14,938 nucleotides of DNA, from positions 1 through 14,938 of the forward strand of contig JBLIOL010000109.1 of assembly GCA_047639615.1 (NCBI GenBank), in the 5' to 3' direction. Source of the stretch: CAYWNK01 sp047639615. Lineage in GTDB: Bacteria > Planctomycetota > UBA1135 > GCA-002686595. Below, piece after piece: positions 6,685-14,174 of this stretch. Position 1 is the first letter of the stretch. The number at the start of each line of letters is the position of its first letter. The notes under the pieces are model-generated. The model saw only the letters and a list, made by a program, of their open reading frames with translations. It was not told where the DNA came from and searched no databases. A program made the position numbers and the translations under genes.

Positions 6685-6894
6685 GTGCGTATTCTACGCG
6701 CATCAAGATGGCCGTGATTCGGTTCGTTTAGAAGCAGCTGAGTACTAGGACGAGACGGGGTTAGCCATCACGCTGAAGACTGCAGGGGCTAAAGATGAGT
6801 TACGACTGCGATCCGGTAGCTGGTTGGCCAGGCTCTCCGACGCGACGTGCTGATCCTGCTAGCATCGAGCCTCCCCCATAATCGTGACCCTTCG
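6685..6894. other. Non-coding gap downstream of the DUF3050 gene
   Basis: About 210 bp between the 5' end of the rve transposase fragment and the 3' end of the DUF3050 gene. No reading frame, clear terminator hairpin or repeat was recognised. It may include the outer end of the rve element. Confidence 0.4.
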
Positions 6895-7650
6895 CTAGCC
6901 CCGGCAGGAGGTGACGACGGCATCCCAGAGTTCTTCTCGGGCACGCAGGGCTTTCTCAGCGGCACCGTATGCTTGCGTTCGGAGTTCGACATCCTGACCG
7001 AGAAGGCGCTCCAGAAGGCGACGGGCAGCGGGACCGTGTTCCTCACTATCGATGGCGATGTGCCGCTTGAGATACCTGAGCAACAAGTCACACGGAATGC
7101 CAGTCTCACTGAACTTTCGAACAAGTGGTTCGAACATGAGCGGCATGATGTCTTCGCGACCCCAAACGAAAGAGCTTACAACGACGTGGACGGGACCTTC
7201 CGCTAGCTCGAAGGTGGTTTGCGCGAACGCCTTGGCCGCTGAGGGGAGTGTGCTGACCTGGAGCGCCGCACTTGGCTCCATGCCGAGCCTCAGATATGAC
7301 TCGAACTCTCGAATCGGCGCTGTATTAGCCCCGACTTCCTCCATGGCAGCCAAGTACCAGCGGTAGTGGCTGGAGGGATGGGTTCCGAACGTTTCATCGC
7401 ACTCCTCATCGAGGACAATCTCGTTTATCAACCGAGCGGAAACTTCATCCTGAACTGGCAGCCAGGGAGAGGTCGTGCAGGTGAGTTCGTGCTGCAGACG
7501 CTTAAGCAGCGTCATGAAGTCTAAGACGCAGATGACATGGTGCTCTAAGAATATCCGGAGCTGGTCGACGCTAGTGATCTCCTCATAGAGCGCATGAGTC
7601 GTGAGCCTCTTGGTCGCATCTTGGATCAGTAACGCTTGGGGGGTGGTCAT
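6895..7650 (-). CDS. DUF3050 family protein (heme-oxygenase-like fold, possible diiron oxygenase)
   Basis: The 251-residue protein matches DUF3050 along its whole length. It has HALYEEITSVDQLRIFLEHH near 19-38, VICVLDFMTLLKRLQ, INEIVLDEECDE at 76-85, SHYRWYLAAMEEVGANT, SFVWGREDIMPLMFEPLV, and YLKRHIAIDSEEHGP with His197, Asp201 and His205. The spaced Glu/His/Asp residues (E36, H37, H38, E77, E82, E83, E166 and the HxxxDxxxH set) would suit a metal site in this all-helical fold. Substrate and reaction are unknown. The start is ATG 7648-7650: AGGAAGG lies 7 bases upstream on the minus strand, whereas the GTG at 7654-7656 would leave only one base. The protein has no signal peptide and is likely cytosolic. 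The gene stands alone between IS remnants, with intact frame and near-complete family length, so it is probably functional. Confidence 0.88.
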   Translation of the reverse strand: MTTPQALLIQDATKRLTTHALYEEITSVDQLRIFLEHHVICVLDFMTLLKRLQHELTCTTSPWLPVQDEVSARLINEIVLDEECDETFGTHPSSHYRWYLAAMEEVGANTAPIREFESYLRLGMEPSAALQVSTLPSAAKAFAQTTFELAEGPVHVVVSSFVWGREDIMPLMFEPLVRKFSETGIPCDLLLRYLKRHIAIDSEEHGPAARRLLERLLGQDVELRTQAYGAAEKALRAREELWDAVVTSCRG

Positions 7651-7658
7651 GGGCACGC

Positions 7659-7665
7659 CTTCCTA
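7659..7665 (-). promoter_or_regulatory. Ribosome binding site of the DUF3050 gene
   Basis: On the minus strand AGGAAGG precedes the ATG at 7648-7650 by seven bases, an ideal Shine-Dalgarno spacing. It is the clearest in the window and decides the start over the in-frame GTG two codons upstream. Confidence 0.7.
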
Positions 7666-7861
7666 GTGTGTTGCTCGACAAAAATCCTAGCCTATGAATT
7701 GTATCAGTATGGGACGGGCCCAATCGCGTTCTTCAACTACCAATTAGGTCTTCAAATCCCGAGTCTCACTAAAAGGAGCTTGAGCACCAGAGCGGCCTGT
7801 CACACCCGAGGGGCGGTGCATTGGGCCGTGCAGTTGTTCTTGGAACCCAGCTTAGGGCGGA

Positions 7862-8042
7862 ACCCGCCCCTCTCGGCGTAGGCGCAACAAGCGGATTGTC
7901 CTAGCAGCCCCCACCATCGACAATTTCAGGGAGCAGTGGCGACCAGACGGGGCCTGCTCAAGGCAAGCATCCGTTTCAGGACCTTGCAGCCGATGACCAC
8001 TTCTGCCCTCTGCTGTTCGATGAGGCCTCTTGTACTTCCTAT
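7862..8042 (-). mobile_element. IS5-family remnant C (3' end only)
   Basis: The minus-strand tail of an IS5 transposase reads GLIEQQRAEVVIGCKVLKRM, then LALSRPRLVATAP and TGA at about 7932-7934. It aligns with GLAAQKTEVAISCKILNRLL and GLGRPRSVAIAR of remnant A. The non-coding end (cccccaccatcgacaatttcaggg, outer gcgtaggcgcaacaag) is also retained. Homology stops at about 8042, where the secreted-protein pseudogene begins, so this copy seems to mark its truncation point. Confidence 0.72.
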
Positions 8043-9216
8043 CTTCCGAGCATCGCACCCGAGCAGCGCAGTGTGGAGTTCATCGTCCCCGACCCCGTGG
8101 TCTCGTCGAACAACCACCCGCCCGTGTTGCGCCTCGTGGCGGTAGACGAACTCGGCCAAGAGGGCTTTGGTGAGCTCATGTTCACACACCGCAGTGTTGG
8201 ATCTGGACCCTTCTCAGTGCTCACGGATCTGTCCGCCGGCGTGGTCGTCGGTCAGCAGTTTCTCTTCAAGTGTACTGGGCAGACCGGTGGAGCCTTTATC
8301 CTCCTCGACGACCTGCGCACACACGTGGACTTGGGTGTTAGCGGTTTCGGGTTGGGCGTGAACGTGCTCTTCAATGACATCCCGGCCGCAAGCACGGATC
8401 TGGCGCGCTACGGGATCGTTGTGGGAGAGGATTGGTACTACTCCGACTACTTCTCCATCCGTCCGCACCCCCTGGCCGGCGATGCCGCGCCTGTGGTGAG
8501 CATGCTTAAACCCCAGGCTGGGGACGTCTTCGCTGCTGGCTCAATCGTGCCCACTAGCTGGATGGCTTCGGACGACGAGGATCTGCGTTCCTTCGATGTC
8601 CAAGCCTCCTATGACGGCGGGTTCACCGGGCACTTCGTGGTGCGCGACCTGCCTGGTACCAGCACCCAATATGGCTGGAATTTCCCTCCGAGCCAGGGCA
8701 TCAGCGATGTGCGCGTGCGCGTCATCGCGCGGGACGAGCGCTTCCAATCGAGCTCTGATGGCACGCATCGTGTGATTGAGTTGGTTCCCGGAGAGTCCAT
8801 CGGCACGAATTACTGCAGCCCCGTGGTGGCGAACTCAACGGGTGTTCCCGCAAGCATTAGCGCAGCCGGCAGCGATCGAGCGGGGGGACAACCTTCTGCA
8901 ACTGATCGCTTCTGACCTGCCTATCAACCAATTCAGCTACTTCCTCACATCGGCCACCCAGGGCTTCGTGCCCAACCCCGGCGCGAGCCAGGGAAACCTG
9001 TGCCTGCTCGGCACGCTTGGCCGCTTCGTGACGCAGGTACCTAACTCTGGCAACCAGGGTCAGTTTTCGATGCCGGTGGACCTGAGCTCATTACCCGCGC
9101 CCTTGGGTGTAGCCGTGATGGCGGGCGAAACCTGGAACTTCTAGGCCAGGTACCGGGACTTGGATCCTGCGGCTACGAGCAACTTCACTAATGGTCTAGC
9201 GGTGCTCTTCCAGTGA
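8043..9216 (+). pseudogene. Secreted planctomycete-type protein, 5'-truncated, frameshifted, with a premature stop
   Basis: An open frame runs from the IS5 breakpoint (in frame at 8043; first GTG 8073) to 8915. It contains PPVLRLVAVDELGQEGFGEL and a beta-rich segment, then PVVSMLKPQAGDVFAAGSIV and WNFPPSQGISDVRVRVIARD, which resemble an extracellular Ig/Fn3-like module. From about 8805 it enters a C-terminal domain, GTNYCSPVVANSTGVPASIS. Near 8880, at a CGGGGGG run, the frame shifts and continues LPINQFSYFLTSATQGFVPN, NPGASQGNLCLLGTLGRFVT and MAGETWNF. TAG at 9142-9144 stands where Gln (CAG) is expected, and the frame then runs on as ARYRDLDPAATSNFTNGLAV and LFQ to TGA 9214-9216. This C-terminal domain recurs in exported proteins of such genomes. 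With no 5' end, one frameshift and one stop, it is a pseudogene unless sequencing errors explain the lesions. Confidence 0.72.
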
Positions 9217-9249
9217 TGTGGATGGACCTCTCAAGTAACCGGCGGTGTG

Positions 9250-9593
9250 GCTTCTCACGAGTGGCTACTGGGTGCTTGGTTAGGTTCTGAATTGCGCCCC
9301 TTCGCGCCGAGCCATATGGGCTTGGCCGCGGAGGGGCGCACTCCATTGTGGTTGATGCACCAGCCTCCACGCAGCAGGGAGCTGGCGGATACGCCGATAG
9401 CCGCAACGCGGATGCCGGGCGGTGTGGCGTTGCATGTCCGCCAAGAGCTTGGGCTCGTCATCGGCCATGACTATCTCTCGGCGTGTAGTAGATCGACTCT
9501 GCCCGACCAGACGGCACGCAGCGTGCTCGCTGATCTCGTGCTCCTGTACGGCGAGATTGACAGCACGCCGTCTGCTGGTCGGGCTCAAGAGTT
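9250..9593 (-). pseudogene. IS3-family OrfB transposase, N-terminal remnant
   Basis: One frame from OrfA, in the usual -1-type overlap, the minus strand reads GKLLSPTSRRRAVNLAVQEH, then EISEHAACRLVGQSRSTTRR, DDEPKLLADMQRHTARHPRC and GYRRI. This is the N-terminal, pre-catalytic part of IS3 OrfB. About one base out it continues LLRGGWCINHNGVRP near 9340-9385 (family 'LLRREGWRVNHKRV'), so at least one frameshift is present. The DDE catalytic core is absent. No function is expected. Confidence 0.75.
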
Positions 9594-9905
9594 TTCCTTC
9601 GCGATGTCCTTCAGTACACCGTTCTCTAGGGCCTGGTCGGCGACAAAACGTTTGGGGCGGCCGTCCTCCTTCTCGAGCTCCTTGAGACGCTTCAACTCTG
9701 GCTCCTTCATCCCGCCGTACTGGTTGTGCCAGCGGCAGTAGGTCTGCTCGGTAACCTCTAGCTGCTTGGCGACCTGCGCTAAGAGCAGACCGCCCGCGAG
9801 CATCACGTCCGCGTCGCGGAGCTTCGCAAGGATCTGATCGGGGCTGTGTCTTCTGCGTGCTATGTGGGGTCCATTCTGCCCGATTTCGGGCGTTTGGACT
9901 CGCAT
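9585..9905 (-). pseudogene. IS3-family OrfA (transposase helix-turn-helix subunit), normal start lost
   Basis: The protein reads ARRRHSPDQILAKLRDADVM, then VAKQLEVTEQTYCRWHNQYG and GMKEPELKRLKELEKEDGRP, ending VADQALENGVLKDIAKENS. This is the IS407-type OrfA, with its helix-turn-helix and leucine-zipper region, and it is nearly full length (usual 85-90 residues). The family's usual initiating Met before (A)RRRHSPDQ is an ATA codon here (9861-9863), so translation could begin only further upstream at ATG 9903-9905, inside the element's end. With orfB broken, the element is inactive even if OrfA is made. Confidence 0.78.
9878..9891. repeat. Palindrome GCCCGA-TT-TCGGGC in the IS3 left end
   Basis: A 6-bp perfect stem with a 2-nt centre lies within the IS3-like terminal region, 148 bp upstream of the kinase ATG. 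It probably belongs to the element's end sequence. It could also influence transcription toward the kinase gene, but there is no direct sign of this. Confidence 0.4.
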
Positions 9906-10038
9906 AAGCGCTGGACCGGTTCGGGGGGGTCATGCCACCAGTACCAGGCACGGGGCCCGAGGCCCCCGCAGGGCCCGCCGAACACGAGCAGTTGTGCGTC
10001 AACTCCGTAATCAGAGGGTGGCGGTACACTTATCTGCC

Positions 10039-13000
10039 ATGAGCAAAGATGAGAGTGAGCGGGAATTCGGCACCTCAGCTACTCCTGAGGGAGAGGTTCA
10101 AATTCCCCAATGCGCCAGCACCTTCCATGATGTGCTCTCACAAACCTATGGGGATGACCACGATCCCAGGGTGGATCTGCCTGTTGCCGACAACGACTCA
10201 TTAGAAGGAGCGTTGTCTGATCGAATTGAAGGCCTACGTTCTAGTTCTGGCACAGGGCAGCGCTACAAACTGAAGGGCGAGATCGGGCGAGGTGGTATGG
10301 GGGCCATCCTGAAGATCTTCGACACGGATCTACGACGCCACTTGGCTATGAAGGTCGTGCACGAGCGAATCGTAGAGGAGCGCGGGAGCGAGGCTACGCT
10401 TGAGAGCCAGCCGCTCATGCGCTTCCTGGAAGAGGCGCAGGTTACTGGTCAGCTCGACCACCCCGGTGTCGTGCCTGTGCACGAACTTGGTGTCGACCCT
10501 GAAGGTCGTGTCTACTTCACCATGCGCCTTGTGAGGGGTGAGGACCTCTCCAAGATCCTCGCCAAGGTCCACGCTGGCGATCCTGAATGGAGCCGCACGC
10601 GCGTTCTCGGCGTCCTGCTTAAAGCCTGCGAGGCCATGTCCTACGCCCACGAAAAAGGGGTCGTGCACCGGGACCTGAAACCCGCCAACGTGATGGTCGG
10701 TCGGCACGGCGCGGTCTATGTCATGGACTGGGGCCTAGCCCGGGTCGAGGGCCGGCTGGACTCCCACGACCTGCGCCTTCAAGAGCAGCCGGTGTCACTC
10801 TCTATCATCAAGACGGATAGGCGCGACTCAAAGAACAGGCAGGCGGACTCCCCGCTCATGACGATGGACGGGGATGTGATGGGGACGCCCTTCTACATGC
10901 CACCGGAACAGGCAGCCGGGCGCTTGCAAGACATCGGACCGCACTCCGATGTCTACGGGCTAGGTGCGATGCTCTACCACCTGTTGACGGGGCGCATGCC
11001 CTACCACACGCCGGGCGATATGGCCTCACCGTACACGGTCCTGGCTCAGGTGCTGAGCGGACCGCCCCAACCGATTGCTGAGCTAGCGCCGGATGTACCG
11101 CCGGAGCTGGTATCGATTTGTGAGAAGGCCATGCAGCCAAAGCCGGGCGATCGCTACCCCGACATGGGCGAGCTCGCCGAGGACCTGCGCGCCTTCCTAG
11201 AGAACCGCGTGGTCCAGGCGCACCGCAGTGGCGCTGTGATCGAGCTCAAGAAGTGGGTCCAGCGCAACAAGGCCCTGGCCGCGATGATCTTGGCATTCAT
11301 TGGCCTTAGCGTGGGCGGGAGCACGACCGCGGCCCTTGTCCTTGGCGCCAAGAACGAGACGATTCGCGTGGCCAGGGATGGAGCCATCGCTGCGCAGGGC
11401 CTGGCTGAAGTAGCGGCGACCAACGAGAAGAGTCAGCGCGAGCTGGCTCAAGCGAACGAACGGCGCGCCAGGGAAGCTGAAGCGCAAGCCCTACGGGAAG
11501 CAGAGCGCGCGACCTTGGCTGAAGCCGAAGCTGAATCGCGCGCCGATGAGCTCAAACAGGTCGCAAACTTTCAAGCCGAGCAGATTGGTGCACTCGATGT
11601 GGAAGTGATGGGGATTCGACTGAGAGGCGCACTGATCGACGCAGCGCCCGCGGAACGACGCGAGGGGGTGACGCACAACTTGGCGGGCCTCAACTTCACC
11701 AACCTCGCTATTGGGACCCTGAAGGAGAACCTCTTCGATCGAACGATTGAGGCGATCGATGCCCAGTTCGAAGGCCAACCATTGGTCCAGGCGCAGCTCT
11801 TGCAATCGGTTGCGACCACTCTGATGGATCTTGGATTCCCATCGATGGCGACCGGTCCACAGAGCCGGGGCTTATCGATCAGACGAACTGAGCTGGGTGC
11901 TGATCACCCCGTGATGCTCTTCAGTGTGAGCAGTATGGGGTCTCTGCTTAGATCCCTGGGCAAGTTCAAGGATGCCCTGCCCTATAGCACCGAGGCGCTC
12001 GAAGGAATGCGCCGGGTGTTGGGGGACGATCACCCCAATACGCTAACCAGTATGAACAACATGGGGGCTCAGCTGAGATCCATGGGCAAACACGAGGAGG
12101 CCATGCCTTTCTACGTTCAGGCGCTTGAGGGGAAGCGCCGGGTGCTCGGGAACGATGATCCAAGTACACTCATCAGTGTTAACAACTTGGGGGCACTGCT
12201 AAGAACCATGGATAGGCTCGAGGAGGCCATGCCTTACTACACCGAGGCGCTTGGGGGGATGCGCCGGGTGCTAGGGGGCGATCATCCTGAAACGCTCAAC
12301 AGTGTGAGCAACATGGGGGTGCTGCTAAATTCGATGGGCAAACCCGAAGAAGCCCTGCCGTATTACACCGAGGCGCTTGAGGGGAAGCGCCGCGTGCTTG
12401 GTGACTCTCATCAAACCACACTCTCAAGCGTAAGCAACATGGGGATTCTGCTGCAATCCATGAACAAGTTCGAGGAAGCCTTGCCCTACCTCACAGAAGC
12501 GCTCGAGGGGTTCCGCCACGTGCTCGGTGATGACCACCCCAATACGCTCACTGGTGCAAACAACATGGGTTCTCTGCTGTATTCCATGCGCAAGCTCAAG
12601 GAAGCCCTGCCCTACTTCACCGAAGCACTTGAGGGGGGACGCCGGAATCTGGGGGACAGTCATCCCAATACGCTCAGGAGTGTGAACAGTATGGGGGCTC
12701 TGTTGAGATCCATGGGCAAGCTCGAGGAAGCCCTGCCCTACTGCACCGAGGCGCTTGAGGGGAGGCGTCGCGTGTTGGGCGATGACAATCAAAGAACACT
12801 CACGAGTGTGAGCAACATGGGGTCTCTGCTCGAATCCATGGGCAAGTATGAGGAAGCCTTGCCCTACAGAACTGAGGCGTTTGAGGGGAGCCGCGGGTTG
12901 CTGGGGGGTGATCATTCCCGGACCATCGAATATCGCGGAGGACTCAGTGGCCTGTATGAAGCCTGGGTCGCCAGTCTTATTAAGGCGCACGGGGAGGACC

Positions 13001-13428
13001 ACCCACTGACCCTCACGACCCGGCGTAATCAAGCCATCTTTTTCGCCAACTCGAATCAGGAAGAAGAAGCCGAGGCACTTCTACTCGCCTGTTTGGACAA
13101 GCGTCTGGAGCATCAGGGCGATGCGCATCCGGACACCCTCCAGTTGTTCCACGATCTGGCGACCCTCTATGCCAAGCAGGGCCTCAGCGAAGAGTCCGAG
13201 GGGATGTACCTTGAGTGCCTTGCACTGCGAGAAGAGGCGCTCGGAGAGAGCCATTCGATGACCCTGGAATCGCTCGAAGGGCTGGCTCGGCTATATGCGA
13301 AGGACGAGCGGTATGAGGAAGCAACCCCGCTTGCCGAACGACTGCTTGCTCTGACCCCCAAGGAGTCCCTCACTCTTGTGGAGCGGCAAGGATTGCTCCA
13401 ACTCATAGAGTCCAAGCTGGAGAAGTGA
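10039..13428 (+). CDS. Membrane-anchored Ser/Thr protein kinase with C-terminal TPR array
   Basis: The 1129-residue Hanks-type kinase would phosphorylate Ser/Thr of unknown partners. The kinase domain spans about 76-360. It has the glycine loop GEIGRGGMGAI at 80-90, Lys105 in LAMKVV, HRDLKPANV at 210-218 (catalytic Asp212), MDWGLAR at 229-235 (DWG in place of DFG, frequent in planctomycetes) and GTPFYMPPEQAAG in place of APE. One membrane helix lies at about 412-435 after a KKWVQRNK stop-transfer-like stretch. A charged coiled coil follows at about 455-520, then eight 42-residue TPRs (631-966) and further degenerate TPRs to the end. The topology puts the kinase in the cytoplasm and the TPRs across the membrane. 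ATG 10039 is chosen because the frame upstream of it lies in IS3 sequence. No clear ribosome binding site is seen. No partner gene is adjacent. Confidence 0.93.
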   Translation: MSKDESEREFGTSATPEGEVQIPQCASTFHDVLSQTYGDDHDPRVDLPVADNDSLEGALSDRIEGLRSSSGTGQRYKLKGEIGRGGMGAILKIFDTDLRRHLAMKVVHERIVEERGSEATLESQPLMRFLEEAQVTGQLDHPGVVPVHELGVDPEGRVYFTMRLVRGEDLSKILAKVHAGDPEWSRTRVLGVLLKACEAMSYAHEKGVVHRDLKPANVMVGRHGAVYVMDWGLARVEGRLDSHDLRLQEQPVSLSIIKTDRRDSKNRQADSPLMTMDGDVMGTPFYMPPEQAAGRLQDIGPHSDVYGLGAMLYHLLTGRMPYHTPGDMASPYTVLAQVLSGPPQPIAELAPDVPPELVSICEKAMQPKPGDRYPDMGELAEDLRAFLENRVVQAHRSGAVIELKKWVQRNKALAAMILAFIGLSVGGSTTAALVLGAKNETIRVARDGAIAAQGLAEVAATNEKSQRELAQANERRAREAEAQALREAERATLAEAEAESRADELKQVANFQAEQIGALDVEVMGIRLRGALIDAAPAERREGVTHNLAGLNFTNLAIGTLKENLFDRTIEAIDAQFEGQPLVQAQLLQSVATTLMDLGFPSMATGPQSRGLSIRRTELGADHPVMLFSVSSMGSLLRSLGKFKDALPYSTEALEGMRRVLGDDHPNTLTSMNNMGAQLRSMGKHEEAMPFYVQALEGKRRVLGNDDPSTLISVNNLGALLRTMDRLEEAMPYYTEALGGMRRVLGGDHPETLNSVSNMGVLLNSMGKPEEALPYYTEALEGKRRVLGDSHQTTLSSVSNMGILLQSMNKFEEALPYLTEALEGFRHVLGDDHPNTLTGANNMGSLLYSMRKLKEALPYFTEALEGGRRNLGDSHPNTLRSVNSMGALLRSMGKLEEALPYCTEALEGRRRVLGDDNQRTLTSVSNMGSLLESMGKYEEALPYRTEAFEGSRGLLGGDHSRTIEYRGGLSGLYEAWVASLIKAHGEDHPLTLTTRRNQAIFFANSNQEEEAEALLLACLDKRLEHQGDAHPDTLQLFHDLATLYAKQGLSEESEGMYLECLALREEALGESHSMTLESLEGLARLYAKDERYEEATPLAERLLALTPKESLTLVERQGLLQLIESKLEK
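11929..12936 (+). repeat. Eight tandem 126-bp repeats encoding 42-residue TPR units
   Basis: Eight in-frame copies of 126 bp, without a single length change, encode units of the form NNMGsLLrSMGKxEEALPYy followed by TEALEGxRRVLGDDHPNTLt and two variable residues. They start with SSMGSLLRSLGKFKDALPY and end with SNMGSLLESMGKYEEALPY. The 42-residue period is that of TPR_10/TPR_12-type (kinesin-light-chain-like) repeats. The units are very alike at the DNA level, with recurrent segments such as gaggaagccctgccctac. Flanking half-repeats on both sides are far more diverged, indicating recent amplification of the centre. Confidence 0.93.
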
Positions 13429-13564
13429 GTTAGGCGCTCCCTGGACTCCTATGTTGCAAACCTCAGCACTTCCTCCGAAGCGGAAGTGAACCACAGGGCC
13501 TTCCTGGGCATAGTAGAGGGTGTAAACAGAATCCTCGAACACCACCCCCAGGAAGGCACCTGTA
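13429..13564 (-). other. Unassigned protein-like frame after the kinase gene
   Basis: The minus strand is open here and reads SPLLDFTTGAFLGVVFEDSV, then YTLYYAQEGPVVHFRFGGSA and EVCNIGVQG. It looks like part of a real beta-rich protein but matches no family I know. The open frame runs on into the kinase gene's 3' end on the other strand, so its true limits are unclear. It may be another truncated gene piece beside the transposase fragment that follows. Confidence 0.25.
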
Positions 13565-13755
13565 GTGAAGTCCAGTAGAGGAGAGACGCGTCGTTCTTTC
13601 CACAAGATCCCGCAAATCGAATTCACCGACCGGGACTGCCTGAGCTCCTACGGAGGCTTGGTGATTTCCCAGGCCCTCTTCCGGCTCCTTGGTCTGCGCC
13701 GGCGTCTCAGCGCGGCCCTTAAGCACTGTGCACCAACGCCACTCTCGCTCATGGG
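13565..13755 (+). pseudogene. DDE transposase N-terminal fragment (IS1380-like)
   Basis: From GTG 13565 the frame reads RRSFHKIPQIEFTDRDCLSS, then YGGLVISQALFRLLGLRRRL and SAALKHC. This is the pattern of an N-terminal segment of IS1380-like transposases ('F.....LTSYGGL.LL..FLR.LGLRRRL'). About 55-60 residues remain before the sequence changes, at about 13755, into the oppositely oriented IS5 remnant D. Assignment to IS1380 versus a related DDE family is uncertain; that it is a transposase head is likely. Confidence 0.55.
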
Positions 13756-14058
13756 GAACCGGCCTGCTCGTACACCGCCACCGTGTCGTAGGCCGCATCA
13801 CCGGTGACGCTGGACAGCTTGCCCTTGGTATTCTTGATGAGCTTGAGCCCGGTCTTTGGATCGCCGCCAGAGCGGTCCGTCAGGGCTTGTGCCCTCCGTG
13901 CTCGCCTGTGGCCTATTCGCCCTCCCCCACGATCGCCAGTCCCGTGCTATCGACAATCAGGTGGAGCGCCTCCAAAGAAACACTGGCACCAGATACACGT
14001 TGAGGCTCTGCTCCATCGAGACAGGGTCGTGTGGCGCGGCCGGTGATCGAGGACGGGG
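13756..14058 (-). pseudogene. IS5-family remnant D (internal piece with deletions)
   Basis: The minus strand retains a DHTTLSRRSTSLN-like segment (out of frame by small indels), LEALHLIVDSTGLAIVGEGE and a TAG. After a loss of about 30 codons (the EWAAAKHG...GVDQAG part) it continues ALTDRSGGDPKTGLKLIKNT, then KGKLSSVTGDAAYDTVAVYE and QAGSP. Both parts align with remnant A at about 2615-2960. The 3' end and terminus are missing: the copy stops at about 13756 against the IS1380-like fragment. It is clearly inactive. Confidence 0.8.
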
Positions 14059-14174
14059 CCCAACTACACGCCGCAGAGCGCCTCGCGGCCGGTGCTCGTA
14101 CACTAACACCCGCGCTGTCTCCCATCTGATAGCTGAGCCCACCAAGGGCAACTCCCATCTCGATCGTGTACTCC

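Larger units (their letters stand above)
9235..9930 (-). mobile_element. IS3-family (IS407-like) element remnant
   Basis: This minus-strand element keeps orfA, the first part of orfB and the left terminal region. The left end at about 9870-9910 contains the palindrome GCCCGATTTCGGGC (9878-9891) and a tccaaacgcccgaa / gaatggacccc-type motif, as in IS3-group ends. The right part is lost near 9240-9270. The left end lies about 110-130 bp upstream of the kinase start. Confidence 0.72.

Noticed and set aside
9862..10038. N-terminal extension of the kinase to the first in-frame start
   Set aside because: Those 59 codons lie in the IS3 end and are Arg-rich low-quality sequence. Kinase-like coding starts after ATG 10039.
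10021..10040. Sigma-54 promoter (TGGCGG...CTGC) before the kinase
   Set aside because: The -12 element does not fall at the required spacing, since TTAT stands where TTGC is needed.
11929..12936. CRISPR-like or other non-coding direct repeat array
   Set aside because: Repeats are 126 bp, contiguous, in frame and clearly TPR-coding, without spacers.
12424..13032. 202-codon minus-strand frame opposite the TPR array
   Set aside because: It is a repetitive shadow (GQGFLELAHG repeated) of the 126-bp TPR repeats on the other strand.
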